From Nansenia antarctica (lineage: Eukaryota; Chordata; Actinopteri; Argentiniformes; Microstomatidae), in assembly GCA_963989245.1 (NCBI GenBank), contig OZ022342.1, positions 3,168,217 through 3,232,216 of the forward strand: DNA of 64,000 bases. Direction: 5' to 3'. Position 1 is the first letter of the stretch, and every line of letters starts with the position of its first letter. Made by a program: the position numbers and the translations under genes. Shown here piece by piece: positions 13,701 through 26,295 of the stretch. Below the pieces are notes generated by a model that was not told where the DNA came from, ran no database searches, and saw nothing but the letters and a program-made list of their open reading frames with translations.

Positions 13701-13970
13701 AGAGGAGGGGTTGGGGGGGAGGGGGGGTAGGAGGGGGAGGGGGGGGGCGTGTTAAGAGAGGGGGTTTACCCGTGTGGGCTTCAAGTGGAACAAACAGCGT
13801 TGTGATCAATGTGTCCAGAGTAAAGCCAATCATCAAAGGTCTGAGGAGCCGAGAAGGAACAACACTGCTGTCTGATGCTCTGGCTGCATGGGGGGGCGGA
13901 GGGGGGGGAGGAGGGGAGAGGGGAGGAGGAGGGGTGAGGAGGGGGAGGGAGGGGGAGGGGGGGAGACAGC
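13698..13970. repeat. G-rich polypurine tracts
   Basis: Two runs (13698-13758 and 13888-13970) of GGGGGAGG-type sequence containing multiple G4+ runs, separated by ordinary sequence. Confidence 0.9.
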
Positions 13971-14035
13971 CCGGGGGCTGGAGTCATCATGTCCGTGGGC
14001 GGCTGCTTTACCTCACCATTTATAATACTGACTCT

Positions 14036-14055
14036 GTCACTCTGTCACTCTGTCA

Positions 14056-14120
<65 letters not shown>

Positions 14121-14353
14121 TTTCTCTCTCTCTCTCTGTCTCTCTGTCTCTCTCTGTCTCTCTCTCTGTCTCTCTCTCTTTCTGTCTGTCTCTCTCTGTC
14201 TGTCTCTCTCTCTGTCTGTCTCTCTCTCTCACTCTCTCTTTCTGTCTGTCTCTCTCTCTCTCTCTCTCTTTTTGTCTGTCTCTCTCTCTTTCTGTCTGTC
14301 TCTCTCTCTCTTTCTGTCTGGTTCTCTCTCTCTCATGCACACCACACACACAT

Positions 14354-14388
<35 letters not shown>
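14036..14388. repeat. (TC)n followed by (CA)n
   Basis: TC repeats with TG and TT interruptions to about 14333, then a (CA)n run to 14388. Confidence 0.95.
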
Positions 14389-14389
<1 letters not shown>

Positions 14390-15037
14390 CTGCAGACATG
14401 GACGTGGTGACCCTGATTTAACGTTTCATCACGTTTCATCATCTATTGTGATTTTTCTTTGTTTTCTGTTTTTGCTGATGGATCAACACTGCAACAACAA
14501 AATCTATTATGATACTGTATAATTATTAAAATGGGGAAAAGACACTGCATCCTGCCTCCTGCCTTCCTGCATGTTTATGACTTACCAGTGGGGGCCTTTC
14601 CCATTTTGGTGTCTAATAAATGCCTGTCTGCAAAACACTGACAGATGACTAATGCACAGAGAATTCTGGAGCCAGTTTATATTGGGAGATGTCACAGAAG
14701 TCAAATACCGCGTGGCAGTGAAATGACTTTGAGATATTACATTTTGGCAGTTATAGCGACTCGCGAACCAAAATGGAGGACTTCACATTGAAATGATATT
14801 AATTCTGCCTATCGAGTGTGTCTGGAAGGTAGAGACTGTTCTCCCTGGCTTATTGAAATGTGACATTCATGGTTAGAAGTCCCCCTCCTGTCACTCATCC
14901 AGGTCGTATGGTAATATCAGGGCTCGTTAAGTGGCATTATGTCAGACAGATTGACTTCTCCGGAAGATCATCACAATTATATTAGTGATGATATTTGTGT
15001 GAAAGTAAATCCATTGTGTTGCTAACTTACGTAGTTA

Positions 15038-15288
15038 GGGGCGGCTGTGGCGCAGGAGGTAGAGCCGACGTCTAACGATCGCAAGGTCGGCAGATCGGCG
15101 GTTCGAACCCCGGCTGACCACATGTCGAGGTGTCCTTGGGCAAGACGCTGAACCCCAAATTGCTCCCAATGAGCAGGCCGGCCGTCGCCTTGCATGGTAG
15201 CTTGCCGCCGGTGTGTGTGTGAATGGGTGAATGAGAGGCTGTTGTAAAGCGCTTTGGATAAAGGCGCTATATAAGTGCAACCATTTAC
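15038..15288 (+). mobile_element. SINE family A, + copy
   Basis: It has a canonical Pol III A-box match (TGGCGCAGGAGG) and B box (GGTTCGAACCCCGG), the TGTCCTTGGGCAAGACGCTG body and the tail AAAGGCGCTATATAAGTGCA. This is one of the best-preserved promoters of the family here. Confidence 0.87.
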
Positions 15289-16200
15289 ATACAGTACCTT
15301 AGGTAACCTGAACGTTATATGATGATATTGCTTTTTTACAATGTGTGTAGGAGGTACAACCTCAAAAAACTAAATCTATCATCATCTCAACAGCATGTGT
15401 ATTTTCGGCATAACAAGCCTATGAGACCAGAAATGTCATTGTCAGTGACAGATATAACGACTCTCAGGTGTGAAGGTAGCTTCTGTCCTGTGCTACAGTG
15501 TGATTGTTACAAGACAGGATATATTCAGTAGCCTGCGACTGCCAGTGAGCAGAAAATAAAAAGTACAAGTTTCTTCTTCTGCTTTGCAAGGTTGTAAGAG
15601 TAAGACAATTATCTCATGTTTCTGGGACGCTCTACCTCTCTCTACTTCAGGTTTCTCCTCCCGTTATTTATCAAACCTTAAAACAACCTACTTAACGGCA
15701 AAGTGACATGAATGTTTTCCGTGTAATTATGCCTTTATCACGCCGTAATTAGGGCATTGTGGAGTAAAGTGTAACCATTTTCAATATAACATGTGTTATG
15801 CTCTGCTGAGGAAGCAAGATTTTTTATCACCATATATCAAATTGAACTGTCCCCATTCTGTCACTGTCTAGAAAGCCCAAGCCAAGAAAGTGGAAGTACT
15901 TTCTTGGCTGTGAATGTATTTTTTTCCCTTTTCTTTTTTTTTTCTTTTTTTTCTATCTCGGAGAGGAGAGGGATGTGGGTCAAAAGCAAAATGTAAGCCC
16001 AAGCAGATGTGGTCTTTTAAGTAGAGGCATCCAGATTTGTTTATCACACACTCTCCCCCTCTCCCTCTCCTCTCCTCTCCTCTCTCTCTCTCCACGCCTG
16101 TGAGTGTTGTTTGTTTAGCGCCTGAATATTGTTAGTGAAAGATGGGAACACTTTACCTAATGCACTTTCCAATTAAAACACATCATAACACCTCATAGAT

Positions 16201-16474
16201 GCGGCTGTGTCTCAGGAGGTAGAGCCAGCGTCTAATGATCGCAAGGTTGGCAGATCGGCGGTTCGAGCCCCGGCTGGCCACATGTCAAAGTGTCCTTGGG
16301 CAAGACACTGAACCCCCAAATTGCTCCCAATGAGCGGGCCGGCCGGCGCCTTGCATAGTAGCTTGCCGCTATTGGTGTGTGAATGTGTGTGTGAATGGGT
16401 GAATGAGAGGCCGTTGTAAAGCGCTTTGGATAACGGCGCTATATAGCCTAAGTGCAGTCCATTTACCTTTACCA
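16201..16474 (+). mobile_element. SINE family A, + copy
   Basis: It starts GCGGCTGTGTCTCAGGAGGT, has the B box GGTTCGAGCCCCGG, and ends with a CAGTCCATTTACC-type tail. A small insertion (CCTA) lies within the ATATAAGT tail motif. Confidence 0.86.
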
Positions 16475-17114
16475 TTATGCATTATGAAACTGTATAGGCG
16501 AGCAAAAGGGTCCCTTGACTGTATACCTTCTCATCATGTATTGCTGGGTCATAGATTTGTAATGTTTTGAGGCTGCATCTAGAAGGCTCTATGATCTATA
16601 ATTATTCATAACGCTTAGAAAAGTAGGTCATATAAAGTGTTAACAGGAACCTTAAGGGAGAAAAATTAGGGAAAACTATTCTCAGTAGGACATAGTTTCC
16701 CTTTCCTTTACTGTTTTTATTGGCCAATATACAAACATGTAACCTTGGGGTTCGTGCGCACCACATAAATGGCTTACTCTAAGCTCTTTAACTTTGAAAT
16801 GTATACCCTTCAGGAAACACGGTTAAATACTCTGGCTCAAAGAAAACCCAGTCACAAATGGATTGGGGTAGTTCTGTTCTCAGTGAAGGTTTTAATTTTT
16901 TTGCATAAAAGTACTGAAGCACTATTCTCTCCTTTGTACCTCAATGCCTAGATTGTGATACTTTCCTCCGGCAAGTTATGTTCTTTTTGGAAATCCATAT
17001 TAGAATAGGTTATGGGTTTAGAAATAGACTCTGCAATATGACGTCATGAGAAAACGATCGACACAAATGCTTGTGCCCAACTGCTATCGTATGTCAGAGG
17101 GCAGTGAAACTGGT

Positions 17115-17365
17115 GCGGCTGTGGCGCAGGAGGTAGAGCCGGCGTCTAATGATCGCAAGGTCGGCTGATCGGCGTTTCGAGCCCCGGCTGGCCACATGTC
17201 GAAGTGTCCTTGGGCAAGACACTGAACCCCAAATTGCTCCCAATGAGCGGGCCGGCACCTTGCATGGCAGCTTGCCGCCATTGGTGTGTGAATGTGTGTG
17301 TGAATGGGTGAATGAGAGGCCGTTGTAAAGCGCTTTGGAACAAGGCGTTATATAAGTCAGTCCAT
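17115..17365 (+). mobile_element. SINE family A, + copy
   Basis: The A box TGGCGCAGGAGG is intact. The B box is altered to GTTTCGAGCCCCGG. It has the family body and ends GGCGTTATATAAGTCAGTCC. Confidence 0.86.
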
Positions 17366-18239
17366 GAAACAGTGAAAGCCTCTCGTTCGCTCTTGCTCAC
17401 GACAACATCTTTCACGAAAGTTGTGTTTTCATGCGTGTGACGTCATATCCCTGAGCCTACCTTGAAGTCGGTAAAACTAGAATATTTACCCATCTCAGGG
17501 TTTCTTCTTCAGCCTCGCAGTTCATAAGATATTGGAATCAAAAGTACAGCTCTATATAATATTCATTAAACAAAGATATATCCCTTTGACCTCTACTGCA
17601 GCTTGCAATTGTAAGACTTTGAATCAACAGGTGTCTCTGTTGCCCTTTACGATTACACCCTCCCGCACCTCTGACTTTGAGGTAGATACTGTACATCTGT
17701 ACGTCTTATACAAATGATTTCCTTCAGAGTTAATCTAACAGTGAGCACTGCGTTTCTGATCTCCTGTCAGATCCCGTCTCTCTGGGGTGGATAACACTAA
17801 CCCTATCAAAGTCGACGGGTGACACAGAGAGTGTGGGGGAAGTCTGTACGTCAGGACTGTGTGGGGGAGATACGAGCCAGGAGATCAATGCAGAGTTGTC
17901 AGAGGAAGCTGATTAATCCTCTGGCGCACGCACGCCTAAGAGAACTGCAATCGCAAACAAAAATGTCATTTCGTTTCGTCCGGTAATTCTGTCTGCGGCG
18001 TCAGATTAACTATGATATACCTATAGCTACACATGTGAGAACTAGAACAGTAGAAGGAGAAGATGTGGGGGGGGGGGCAAAGATTTTGTTTGCCAAATAC
18101 CAATCTTCTTCCGAGGTTTGACAGTGAAAGTAATGTGATGGATATGTTGTGTTCACTTATCCAATCACATGGCTCTGTGTAAGTAATGGAACAGGGAAGC
18201 ATTTTGTTTTCTGATGTAATGTTCAGACTTTTCTTTTAG

Positions 18240-18520
18240 AAGATGGTGAATACATTTCAGCGTTGTTGAAAATCAACGACACATTGCTAACTAACACAGC
18301 TTGTTTTGTGAGCCTGCTAACAATGTAAAGTAGTGTTCTAGTTAACTAGGTAACAATGTAAAGTAGTGTTGTAGTTAACTAGGTAACAATGTAAAGTAGT
18401 GTTCTAGTTAATTAGGTAGCAGTGGGGGATTACTCACCCAATCCGTTGCGTTGTTGCAGTATTTTGGCTTGACTAGCGAGTTTGTGTTGTAATTCTTAAC
18501 AACGTTGAAATGTATTTCCG
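18240..18520 (-). repeat. Interspersed repeat, copy 2, with a 33-bp tandem expansion
   Basis: The minus strand matches the repeat at 5870-6130. Within it a 33-bp unit (TAACAATGTAAAGTAGTGTT then CTAGTTAACTAGG) is repeated three times at 18318-18416, an expansion absent from copy 1. Confidence 0.55.
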
Positions 18521-18706
18521 TGTTTCAAAAGAAAAGTCTGAACATTTTGATTGGTTGCCGACTTGCGGCCCAAACGACCAGACCGTGTCACACATTGGTT
18601 TCATCAACTAGAAATTAAAATGATTGTTATACATAGTTATACGTTGATTTGTATGTAGCCGACCTAGGGAGGATTTGATAAGCCATGGACTCCATCCCAT
18701 ATTGTA

Positions 18707-19062
18707 GCACCAGTCAAAAGTTTGGACAGACCTCCCCATTCAATTGAATGGGAAAGTAAATGGACTGCAATTATATGGCGCCTTTACCAAAGCGCTTTAC
18801 AATGGCCTCTCATTCACCCAATCACACACACATTCACACACCAATGGCGGCAAGCAACCATGCAAGGCGCTGGCCCGCTCACTGGGAGCAGTTTGGGGTT
18901 CAGTGTCTTGCCCAAGGACACTTCGACAGCTGGGGCTCGAACCGCTGATCTGCCAACCTTGCGATCATCAGACTTCGGCTCTACCTCCTGAGACACAGCC
19001 TACCAGTCAAAAGTGTGGACACTTTTGAATGGGGAAAGTGTGTCCAAAGTTTCGACTGGTAC
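18707..19062. mobile_element. Palindromic element with ACCAGTCAAAAG termini, split by a SINE
   Basis: CACCAGTCAAAAGTTTGGAC is at left; at right TACCAGTCAAAAGTGTGGAC is followed by its near-complement GTGTCCAAAGTTTCGACTGG. The interruption at 18755-19000 is SINE family A. Confidence 0.6.
18755..19000 (-). mobile_element. SINE family A, - copy inserted in a palindromic element
   Basis: The tail GTAAATGGACTGCAATTATA is at left and the head CCTCCTGAGACACAGCC at right. Part of the body is deleted (ACTTCGACAGCTGGGGCTCG). It interrupts an element with ACCAGTCAAAAGT termini. Confidence 0.84.
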
Positions 19063-19516
19063 TGTATGTATGTAGAACGTTTTACTCGAGGCAGCCAGCT
19101 ATACAGAGAGGAACCATCCAATTACACCAAGCCTAAATGTTTAACCATTTTCACGCAATAACGTGTGTTTACTGAAGCCCCGAGCTGTCTTCTCCACCAA
19201 ACTACCCAGTGACGTCCAGAGACATCCATTTGTTTAGTGCAACAGTATAATCATTGAATTACATCAATACCGCGCTCAAAATATTGCACTGGCTGTGTTC
19301 TGCCGGGACGTATGAATCATTTGAATAGCGCATTTTGTATTTTTAAAGAGCAAACAGATTGATTTTCGTTTTCACTCTTCTATCACCTGCGCTCCTCGCG
19401 CTGTGAACGTTTGACAGTTGGCAGAAAGCTGCTGGTTCTGTTTTTTGAAAATCAACTTATTTGCCAGGGAAATACTGAGTGCTATTTTTCCTTCTCATAA
19501 ACCTGACAGAAACACG

Positions 19517-19517
19517 G

Positions 19518-19549
<32 letters not shown>

Positions 19550-19624
19550 ACTCTCACACACCCACACGCACCCACACGCACACTCACACACACACACACA
19601 CACACACACAGAGACACACCCACG

Positions 19625-19665
<41 letters not shown>

Positions 19666-19688
19666 ACACACCCACGCACGCACGCACA

Positions 19689-19731
<43 letters not shown>

Positions 19732-19755
19732 ACACACACACAGGCACACACACAG
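19517..19755. repeat. (CA)n microsatellite
   Basis: CA repeat with CG and GA interruptions; a GAGACACACCCACGCACGCA block occurs twice within it. Confidence 0.95.
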
Positions 19756-20825
19756 GGGAGAGCAACTTGTATGCCTTAAGCATTATCCACATCATTACGC
19801 ATTGCCTGTCCATATCACTGACTTTTACTGTTATTTACTGAAAAGTCAGGGAACAAGGGAAGGAGAGGGAAGGAGGGGGACATGGCTCTCACAGTAGCAT
19901 TGTGATGCTATTCGACATCCAGTCGGTAAGGCTAGTGTTATTCATTTACAAGTACTTATTTAGTATTCTAAATTGTTTTTTGTTGTTGTTGTTAGCTTAC
20001 CCTAGAACACCTCTAGCAGGATTCCCATTGTACTTCGACCTCACCTAATGATTTTGACCTCATTAAATTTACGAATCCCCGTGACATTCTTACAACGTTT
20101 CCTATCACCGTCGACTGACGCAGCAGGGAAACTTAAATAAATAACGCTCCTACCCCACCGCCACTTTGAGCCACAACAACACTTTCTTTCTAAAAATAAA
20201 ACAGATTGTAGTCGGACACGTTGGTGCTGGTGAAGTCGCAGTGGCATTTCCATTTGCTGACGGCTAAGTGAGGCCTTCCTTTATGCCGCGAGATGTCGTT
20301 GTCCTCCTCTCCAGGGATGACAGGACTTCACAGGGCCTCTGAAGACAGGTGTAAAGGGAACACGCTGAGGGGCTGTCAGAGTTTTTTGTTGAGAAAGGCA
20401 GGATACCGTCACCTAGCTGAGGTGTCACAGTCTTTCATGCCATGAGAGGAACCACTGAAGAATGTTTGTTGCACTTGGATGTCAACACTGAACTCAACTG
20501 TGATTACTGTGATCGGATGAGGGTCGCTGATGCTCTGAGAAGAATATTGCTCTCTATTTTTAATAGTTTTTTCAATTTGATGTATTCTGTTTTCGGTACC
20601 ATATTGTATTAAGATAGTGCAGTTATGTATCTGAGTATCGGAGTCTGTCGTCAGTAATGTATTCGGACAGACTAATCATCTGTGTGGCTTAATCTCTTTC
20701 TAGAGGTAATAGTTACTTATTATTACACAATCAACATTGCAAAATAGTAATACTCCTTGGAAACTAAGAAATAACCATTCGACGGCAGTAGAAAACATTG
20801 GCGTATACGGTGTGAATTTACACAA

Positions 20826-21160
20826 GGTTACACAAGGTTTCTTTACCAGGTAAGACAATTGAGAACAGATTACTTTTTTACAATGTCGACCTAGAAAAAG
20901 GCACAGCCTTGTTAGGGGGTAAAAGAAATACAAAAGTTAAAACACATTAAACATGACAAGACAAAACAGAGCAGAGAACAGGAACAGTTACAAGCCAAGG
21001 ACAAATCAGACCAACAAACAGGTCCTAGTTTAGAGACAATCGCACGTGTCGTTAAAATTGTCCATGAGTGAGTTCTTGAAGGCCGATTCGGAGGCGAGTT
21101 TGACCAGTTTTAAGTTTTCTTCTAGATTATTCCAGGATAAAGGAGCTCTTTAAGTTTGCC
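20826..21160 (-). mobile_element. Possible retroelement 3' region
   Basis: CTTTACCAGGTAAGACAATTGAGAACAGA followed by CAATGTCGACCTAGAAAAAGGCA resembles, from memory, a repeated LINE 3' region of salmonid-type fish genomes. The remainder is unique-looking. Assignment is tentative. Confidence 0.3.
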
Positions 21161-21604
21161 CTCGACCGCCCCCCCCCCTCCCACTTTAGTTCCTCAGTAA
21201 TAACGACCTGTATTTTATTTTACTTTGCTTGTCACTCTGACAGAAGTCCCTCAGGCTTCAACTACGTTGAAAGTTGCTCTTCCAGAAGGTTCCAGGAAAC
21301 ACGTTAATGAACAGTTTAATGCTCTGCGGCTCTCCGGTCTCCGGGGGCGTCGGGCTAATGGCTTGTGGCCTCTCCAGAGCGCTGCGCTAACTCCGCTAAC
21401 TTCTCCAGATTACCTCTCCCATGCCACATCATTACCGCCTCCGTGCCACGCCGTGTTTCACGCACAATCAGTCGTCTTCTCCATGTTATTAAACCAGTCG
21501 CATACTTGACGAAGCCTGAACGCGACACGTATTCCCAGAATAGTATCACTTACTTCCCTCTTCTTCATTTTCCTCCCCATAACCAACTCACACAAGAAGA
21601 TGTC

Positions 21605-21852
21605 GTGAGCTTAGAATTATAAGGTTCTATCTCCATTTTTGTCAAAATTGAGTTTTTTACATAATCTGATCCATTAGGTGTTTATTTATGCCTGTGTGGT
21701 GTTATTTTTTTAAATGTTGACATTTTTTTAGTTAGTAATTAATAAAATACAAAGGTTCCATCTCACAAAACATAATGGAATGTAAAAACTTTGACATTCA
21801 ATATCTCTGAACTGCCCTAGACGGAGATAGAACCTTCGAATTCTAAGCTCAC
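21605..21852 (-). mobile_element. MITE with ~34-bp TIRs, second copy
   Basis: Ends GTGAGCTTAGAATTATAAGG and ATTCTAAGCTCAC, 248 bp. The internal sequence is inverted relative to the copy at 35465 (CATAATCTGATCCATTAGGT here on +). Confidence 0.75.
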
Positions 21853-23205
21853 TACTTGTTTATGCATAGTCACCCTTGTGTTTGAATTCAAATCCAAACT
21901 GTCAGTGTTAGTCATTCTAAGCTCACGATGTGTGACTTTTGTCTCGGCGCAAACGTTGTCACAGACGCCGGTGTCACGCGTGAACGCCTCGTGTCAACTG
22001 ATGGAGGTTTTATTAATTATCATCAGGTACAATTAAGGTGCTGACTGACACAACACAAGTTCAGGAATCGCACCTTGGGTCGTGTCGTATCTTTGACTTT
22101 GTTTGGTGTGCTCACACCCCTGTAGTCGACGATAACGGTGGAGGAGGCTGTTTCTTACAAGATTAAACGCTGTTGCCACAGGTGATACCGCCCTCTTATA
22201 GAATGTGACAGACAAAAAAGCTAGACGCCAAACAATTAAAATAGGTCAGCTCAAAAGCCACGTTAGATGTTTTAAAACCGTTTCACAGTACACTCCCTTT
22301 TAGGGTATTTCCCATGAGTTTCTACTTTTAATTTCATTGGGTTGGGTTAATGGACAGTGTTTTGGTTCACCCTTTCTTTCATCTATCTTTATCATGGGAT
22401 TTTGTGTCTTTTATTTTTATTCAATGTACTTATTCAAGTCATTCAGAAATCTACTGTAGGCTAAAGTATTCAAAGGGCTAAGGTGATTGACCTAATGTTA
22501 CCCATGATGTACTGTAGTATGTAGAATGTTTTCTTATAACTGCACAAGGTCCACAGCTAAAGTACTCTTACATTGTGTACAGCTTGCAATGTTTCACACA
22601 AGGCGTTAACGTAGCCAAGCTCCAGGCCGAACAGGAACTGTACCTGATGCATTACAGTACTACTTGGCTCAGAAGCCACAACTCTTGAATGGACAAAGCG
22701 TTCTTGTCTGGCTGCGAACGTCCGTAAATCTTGTCAACGTCTTTTTAGCGCTGGTACAAAACATTACTCCCAACCTGTGTCAGGAAACCCAGGGAAGGGA
22801 TAGTGATAATGACTAGTACAGGGTGGTAGTCTGTTGCAGGCTGACAAGTCTCTTTGTCCATCCCTCCCTCCCTCCCTCTCTCCCTCCCGAGCTCTCAACC
22901 TCCTCTCTCTCTCCACTGTTTACGCCTCTGAGACTAAAAAAACCCTCAACAACACCCGAAGCGAGACGTCTAGTGAATGCTAATCACTCTCCAGCCATCT
23001 CAGGGATCTGGAATTATATATGAGAGCTAAATGATTGGCAGGCCAGTAATCAAAACACAGCTGTAATTAGACCCCTGTCCTAATGAAGATGCATTTGTAT
23101 GTGTGGAGGGATTTCATTTCTAAGTCTCTTTCCTTGAGAAATCTGGGAGCCAGACCCCCAAAGGGCATTCGAGGGAGGCGTGAGATCCGCGTCTGGGTGA
23201 ACTGT

Positions 23206-23243
23206 GTCACCATGGCGACCTGCTACTGTGTCACCATGGTGAC
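23206..23243. promoter_or_regulatory. Two tandem RFX/X-box-like palindromes
   Basis: GTCACCATGGCGAC (23206-23219) and the perfect palindrome GTCACCATGGTGAC (23230-23243), 24 bases apart as part of a 24-bp tandem duplication. They resemble the RFX consensus GTTGCCATGGCAAC but differ in both half-sites. The surrounding ~250 bases are free of recognisable repeats. Confidence 0.3.
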
Positions 23244-23589
23244 CTGCGACTTATCCGAGAGCTGATTGGGCGATCTGGAGGGTCCCAGTGGGAGATGAAC
23301 GCAGCGCTTTTTATTGGCGTTTTCCCACAGTTGCTCAATATGCAATCAGAATTGCTCCGTTTCTCTACATGAGGCAAATATCCCTTGATGTCAGGATCTC
23401 GTTCACCAAATTGCCACTTGATTAGTGATTTCCTTGGTATGAAAGGCAGAAATCATTTGATTTTTTCCTGTGAATTGCTCTGTCATTATTTACTGTTCAG
23501 GTTATACATTTTTAATTCGGCAGTTAGTCTTTCAAATTGACTCAGATATATTTTGATATTATGAAGTATTGGGCTGCATAATGTATTGT

Positions 23590-23726
23590 CAGGGGTGCAA
23601 ACGTGCCACCTTTTAGCCGTTTTATCCGTTTTTACCTCAAAATAGGTCAACAATTTTCATGTTCTTTGTTTTCAGGCGAAAAAAATTTTTGTCAGCTTTT
23701 TGGGCCATCACCAGTTTGCATCCCTG
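23590..23726. mobile_element. Short MITE, hAT-like ends
   Basis: Inverted ends CAGGGGTGCAAAC / GTTTGCATCCCTG, 137 bp, with ATTGT at both flanks. It is noncoding. Confidence 0.55.
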
Positions 23727-24140
23727 ATTGTTATGTCTAGCAATACTGTGGCTTTATTGCCTCATATATAATTCAATCTATTTTACATGATTCTATTCGT
23801 CTAGTCTACATCACAGAAGACAAAGTACAGTATGCAACCAAACCATATCATAGTTGGCTACAAATGAAGTATTTCCATATAAGTGAAATACATTGCTGTA
23901 AACCTGGAGTGTTCATTTTACTCTAGCCAAAATGTTGCATATTAATTACTTAACTGTTTTCAATCCCATTTTACCTCACGAAAAGAATAAAATGGTTGTG
24001 TTCATTTGTGACACGTTCTAGTCCTACAGCTGATTTACCTGAGTGCACTTGACCCGACCCGATAAACAGTTCTGATCACGAGAACGTTGCATATATATGG
24101 CAGTACATCACGCCCAACTCATTAAAACCTGCTGCACTAC

Positions 24141-24235
24141 AGTCTAGAACAGCTGTGCCTTTTATAAGAGACGCCTCGGGGGTCAAAGGTCCATAGTCTT
24201 TACAATGGTAAGCTGCTATTTATACATAGTGTACA
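24141..24235 (+). mobile_element. piggyBac-like MITE, 5' fragment
   Basis: CAGTCTAGAACAGCTGTGCC, then GCCTCGGGGGTCAAAGGTCC and CATAGTCTTTACAATGG match the left third of the family. The rest is missing. Confidence 0.55.
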
Positions 24236-24327
24236 GGCTTTAGGAGTAGCCTAACCATGTTACGTCCTGTATTACTGCCACTTTCTCTTGAATTATGCGT
24301 GATTTAATATATAAATATAATAATATA

Positions 24328-24470
24328 CGCCATTTAGCTGACGCTTTTATCCAAAGCGACTTACATTGCAGTGAGTGCATACATTTTCCAGTATATATGG
24401 TCCCAGCAGGAATCGAACCCACAACCTAAGTGTTGTTAGCGCCACGCTCTACCAACTGAGCCACAGAGGA
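24328..24470 (-). mobile_element. tRNA-headed SINE (family B), well-preserved promoter
   Basis: On the minus strand it reads CTCTGTGGCTCAGTTGGTAG (A box TGGCTCAGTTGG), then GTGGGTTCGATTCC (B box), then a unique body ending CTTTGGATAAAAGCGTCAGC. The tRNA-like head is followed by non-tRNA sequence, so this is a SINE and not a tRNA gene. The shared core motif is ATTTAGCNGACGCTTTTATCC. Confidence 0.75.
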
Positions 24471-25785
24471 CCACACATGATTTATTATGCCTTATGCTGC
24501 AATGTAATGTCAGGATTTGATGCCTAAGAATTGCACTCTGTTAAACTTGTGTAATGTGAACAAATAAACTTGAAACTTGAAACTTGAACCAGTGTGATAT
24601 CCAGACTACCAGAGTTACGCAAGTTGGTCGGTATAATTAATCGGTATATTAAGGAGCGTGTTAGGACAGAGTCGTAGATATGTATGTTCTCTATGACAAC
24701 TGCATCGTCATGGTAACGTCATCGTACGCAGGTTAACATGACACAGATCACAGAACCATGACCAACATCTCTGTGGCGATAACTTGGTCGCTGATGGACA
24801 GTAAATGACAGTATAGTGGAGGAAGGTGAGGAGTGGAACTGGTCAGCGAACGTGGGCTGATGTCACAGTCATCTTCTGCTGTCCGGAATGCAATTTCACA
24901 GACACGCTGCCACATAAAACCCATGTCAGACATCGTATTATGAAGTGTCCATGAAGACATGATTTGTTCTACATAAAGGTTGATCCAAGTACATCGTCAT
25001 CTCTCTGGAAATCTGACCAGCACTCATGGCATGTCTCTTGTCCAATCAAATTACTTTAAGGTCGATTTATGACGTTGAACCCAGTGTGCGCTCTGGCGCT
25101 CTCAGAACGAATTTACGAACGCAGCCATAGAGTATAACAGCACCTGGACTTTTAACTACATGTATCACTCCGCCACACAGGTGTTCTGTTACATTACCGT
25201 TAATTAGGCTAGGCTACATTAGGCTACATTAACGGTTGTTATCTATTAGATTGTAACAAACTTTGCACCGCAAAGATGGATATATTTCCACAAATAACTT
25301 TCGAGTTAAATTGTGAATGGTCGTCAGAAGAGGACGAAAGTGACTGTCAACAGACTCTTATTTCACTGGTTTCAACACTAAATGGAAACCAGTAGCTAGC
25401 CTGCAGTAGCGTGTGTAGGTCTACACAAAGTAGCAAGCTGTGCAGGAAGATGGTTTGTGTTCAGGTTGCTTGGCAGCAGTCCAGTTCAAGTTCAGTTGCG
25501 GAACTATTTGTGTTGGCGGAGCCAAATAAATGATTAAATAAACGAAGAAATCATAATCTGTTATAACTTTTTACTGTTAACTAAGTACCACAAGTGTGTC
25601 ATTATGAAATTAATCATTAGATGACAAAGGATAGTGTTTTGATGCACTGATTTGCTTTTGTGACAAGTTGTGAGAGTTAAACCAGCATTCTGCAAAAATA
25701 AATGTGGTGTTTTCATCATCACTGACCTTCCCTTCCCTGTCACCACCTCTTCCAAAGACTTCCATCCGGAAAAAGGTTCCTGTCT

Positions 25786-25851
25786 ATCTCACACACACAA
25801 ACAGACACACAGACACACACACACCGACACAGACACAGACACAAACAGACA

Positions 25852-25900
<49 letters not shown>

Positions 25901-25933
25901 ACAAATACACAGACACAAACAGACACACAAACA

Positions 25934-25980
<47 letters not shown>

Positions 25981-26143
25981 AGACACAGCCACACACACAC
26001 ACACACACAGACACAGACACAGACAGACACACAAACAGACACACACACACACGCACACACACACACACACACACACAAACAGACACACACACACACACAC
26101 ACACACAGACAGACAGACACACAAACAGACACACACACACATA
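25786..26143. repeat. (CA)n with CAGA/CAAA interruptions
   Basis: About 358 bases of CA repeat with ACAAACAGACAGACAC-type interruptions. Confidence 0.95.
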
Positions 26144-26260
26144 CAGTTGACAGTTTTACATGTATTCATAATTCTAGTTTATAGAGTACACCCCCCCCCC
26201 TTCACAGCCTCTGGTCTCTTAGTCTCCCTCAGCCTACACAATTTATTGTTCTTCCTTTTT

Positions 26261-26273
<13 letters not shown>

Positions 26274-26295
<22 letters not shown>
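26274..26295. repeat. Poly(G) run of 22
   Basis: 22 consecutive G after a TTTTC-rich stretch; a poly(C) run lies 80 bases upstream. Confidence 0.95.

Larger units (their letters stand above)
19063..23205. other. Mostly unannotated intronic DNA
   Basis: Apart from the CA tract, a possible retroelement 3' region and one MITE listed separately, this is unique-looking with no exon candidate. Confidence 0.4.

Noticed and set aside
13664..14522. Long Gly- and Ser/Leu-rich frames
   Set aside because: They cross G-rich and TC/CA repeats and are explained by them.
24328..24470. tRNA gene on the minus strand
   Set aside because: A and B boxes match, but the anticodon stem pairs poorly and the sequence continues into a SINE body shared with other copies.
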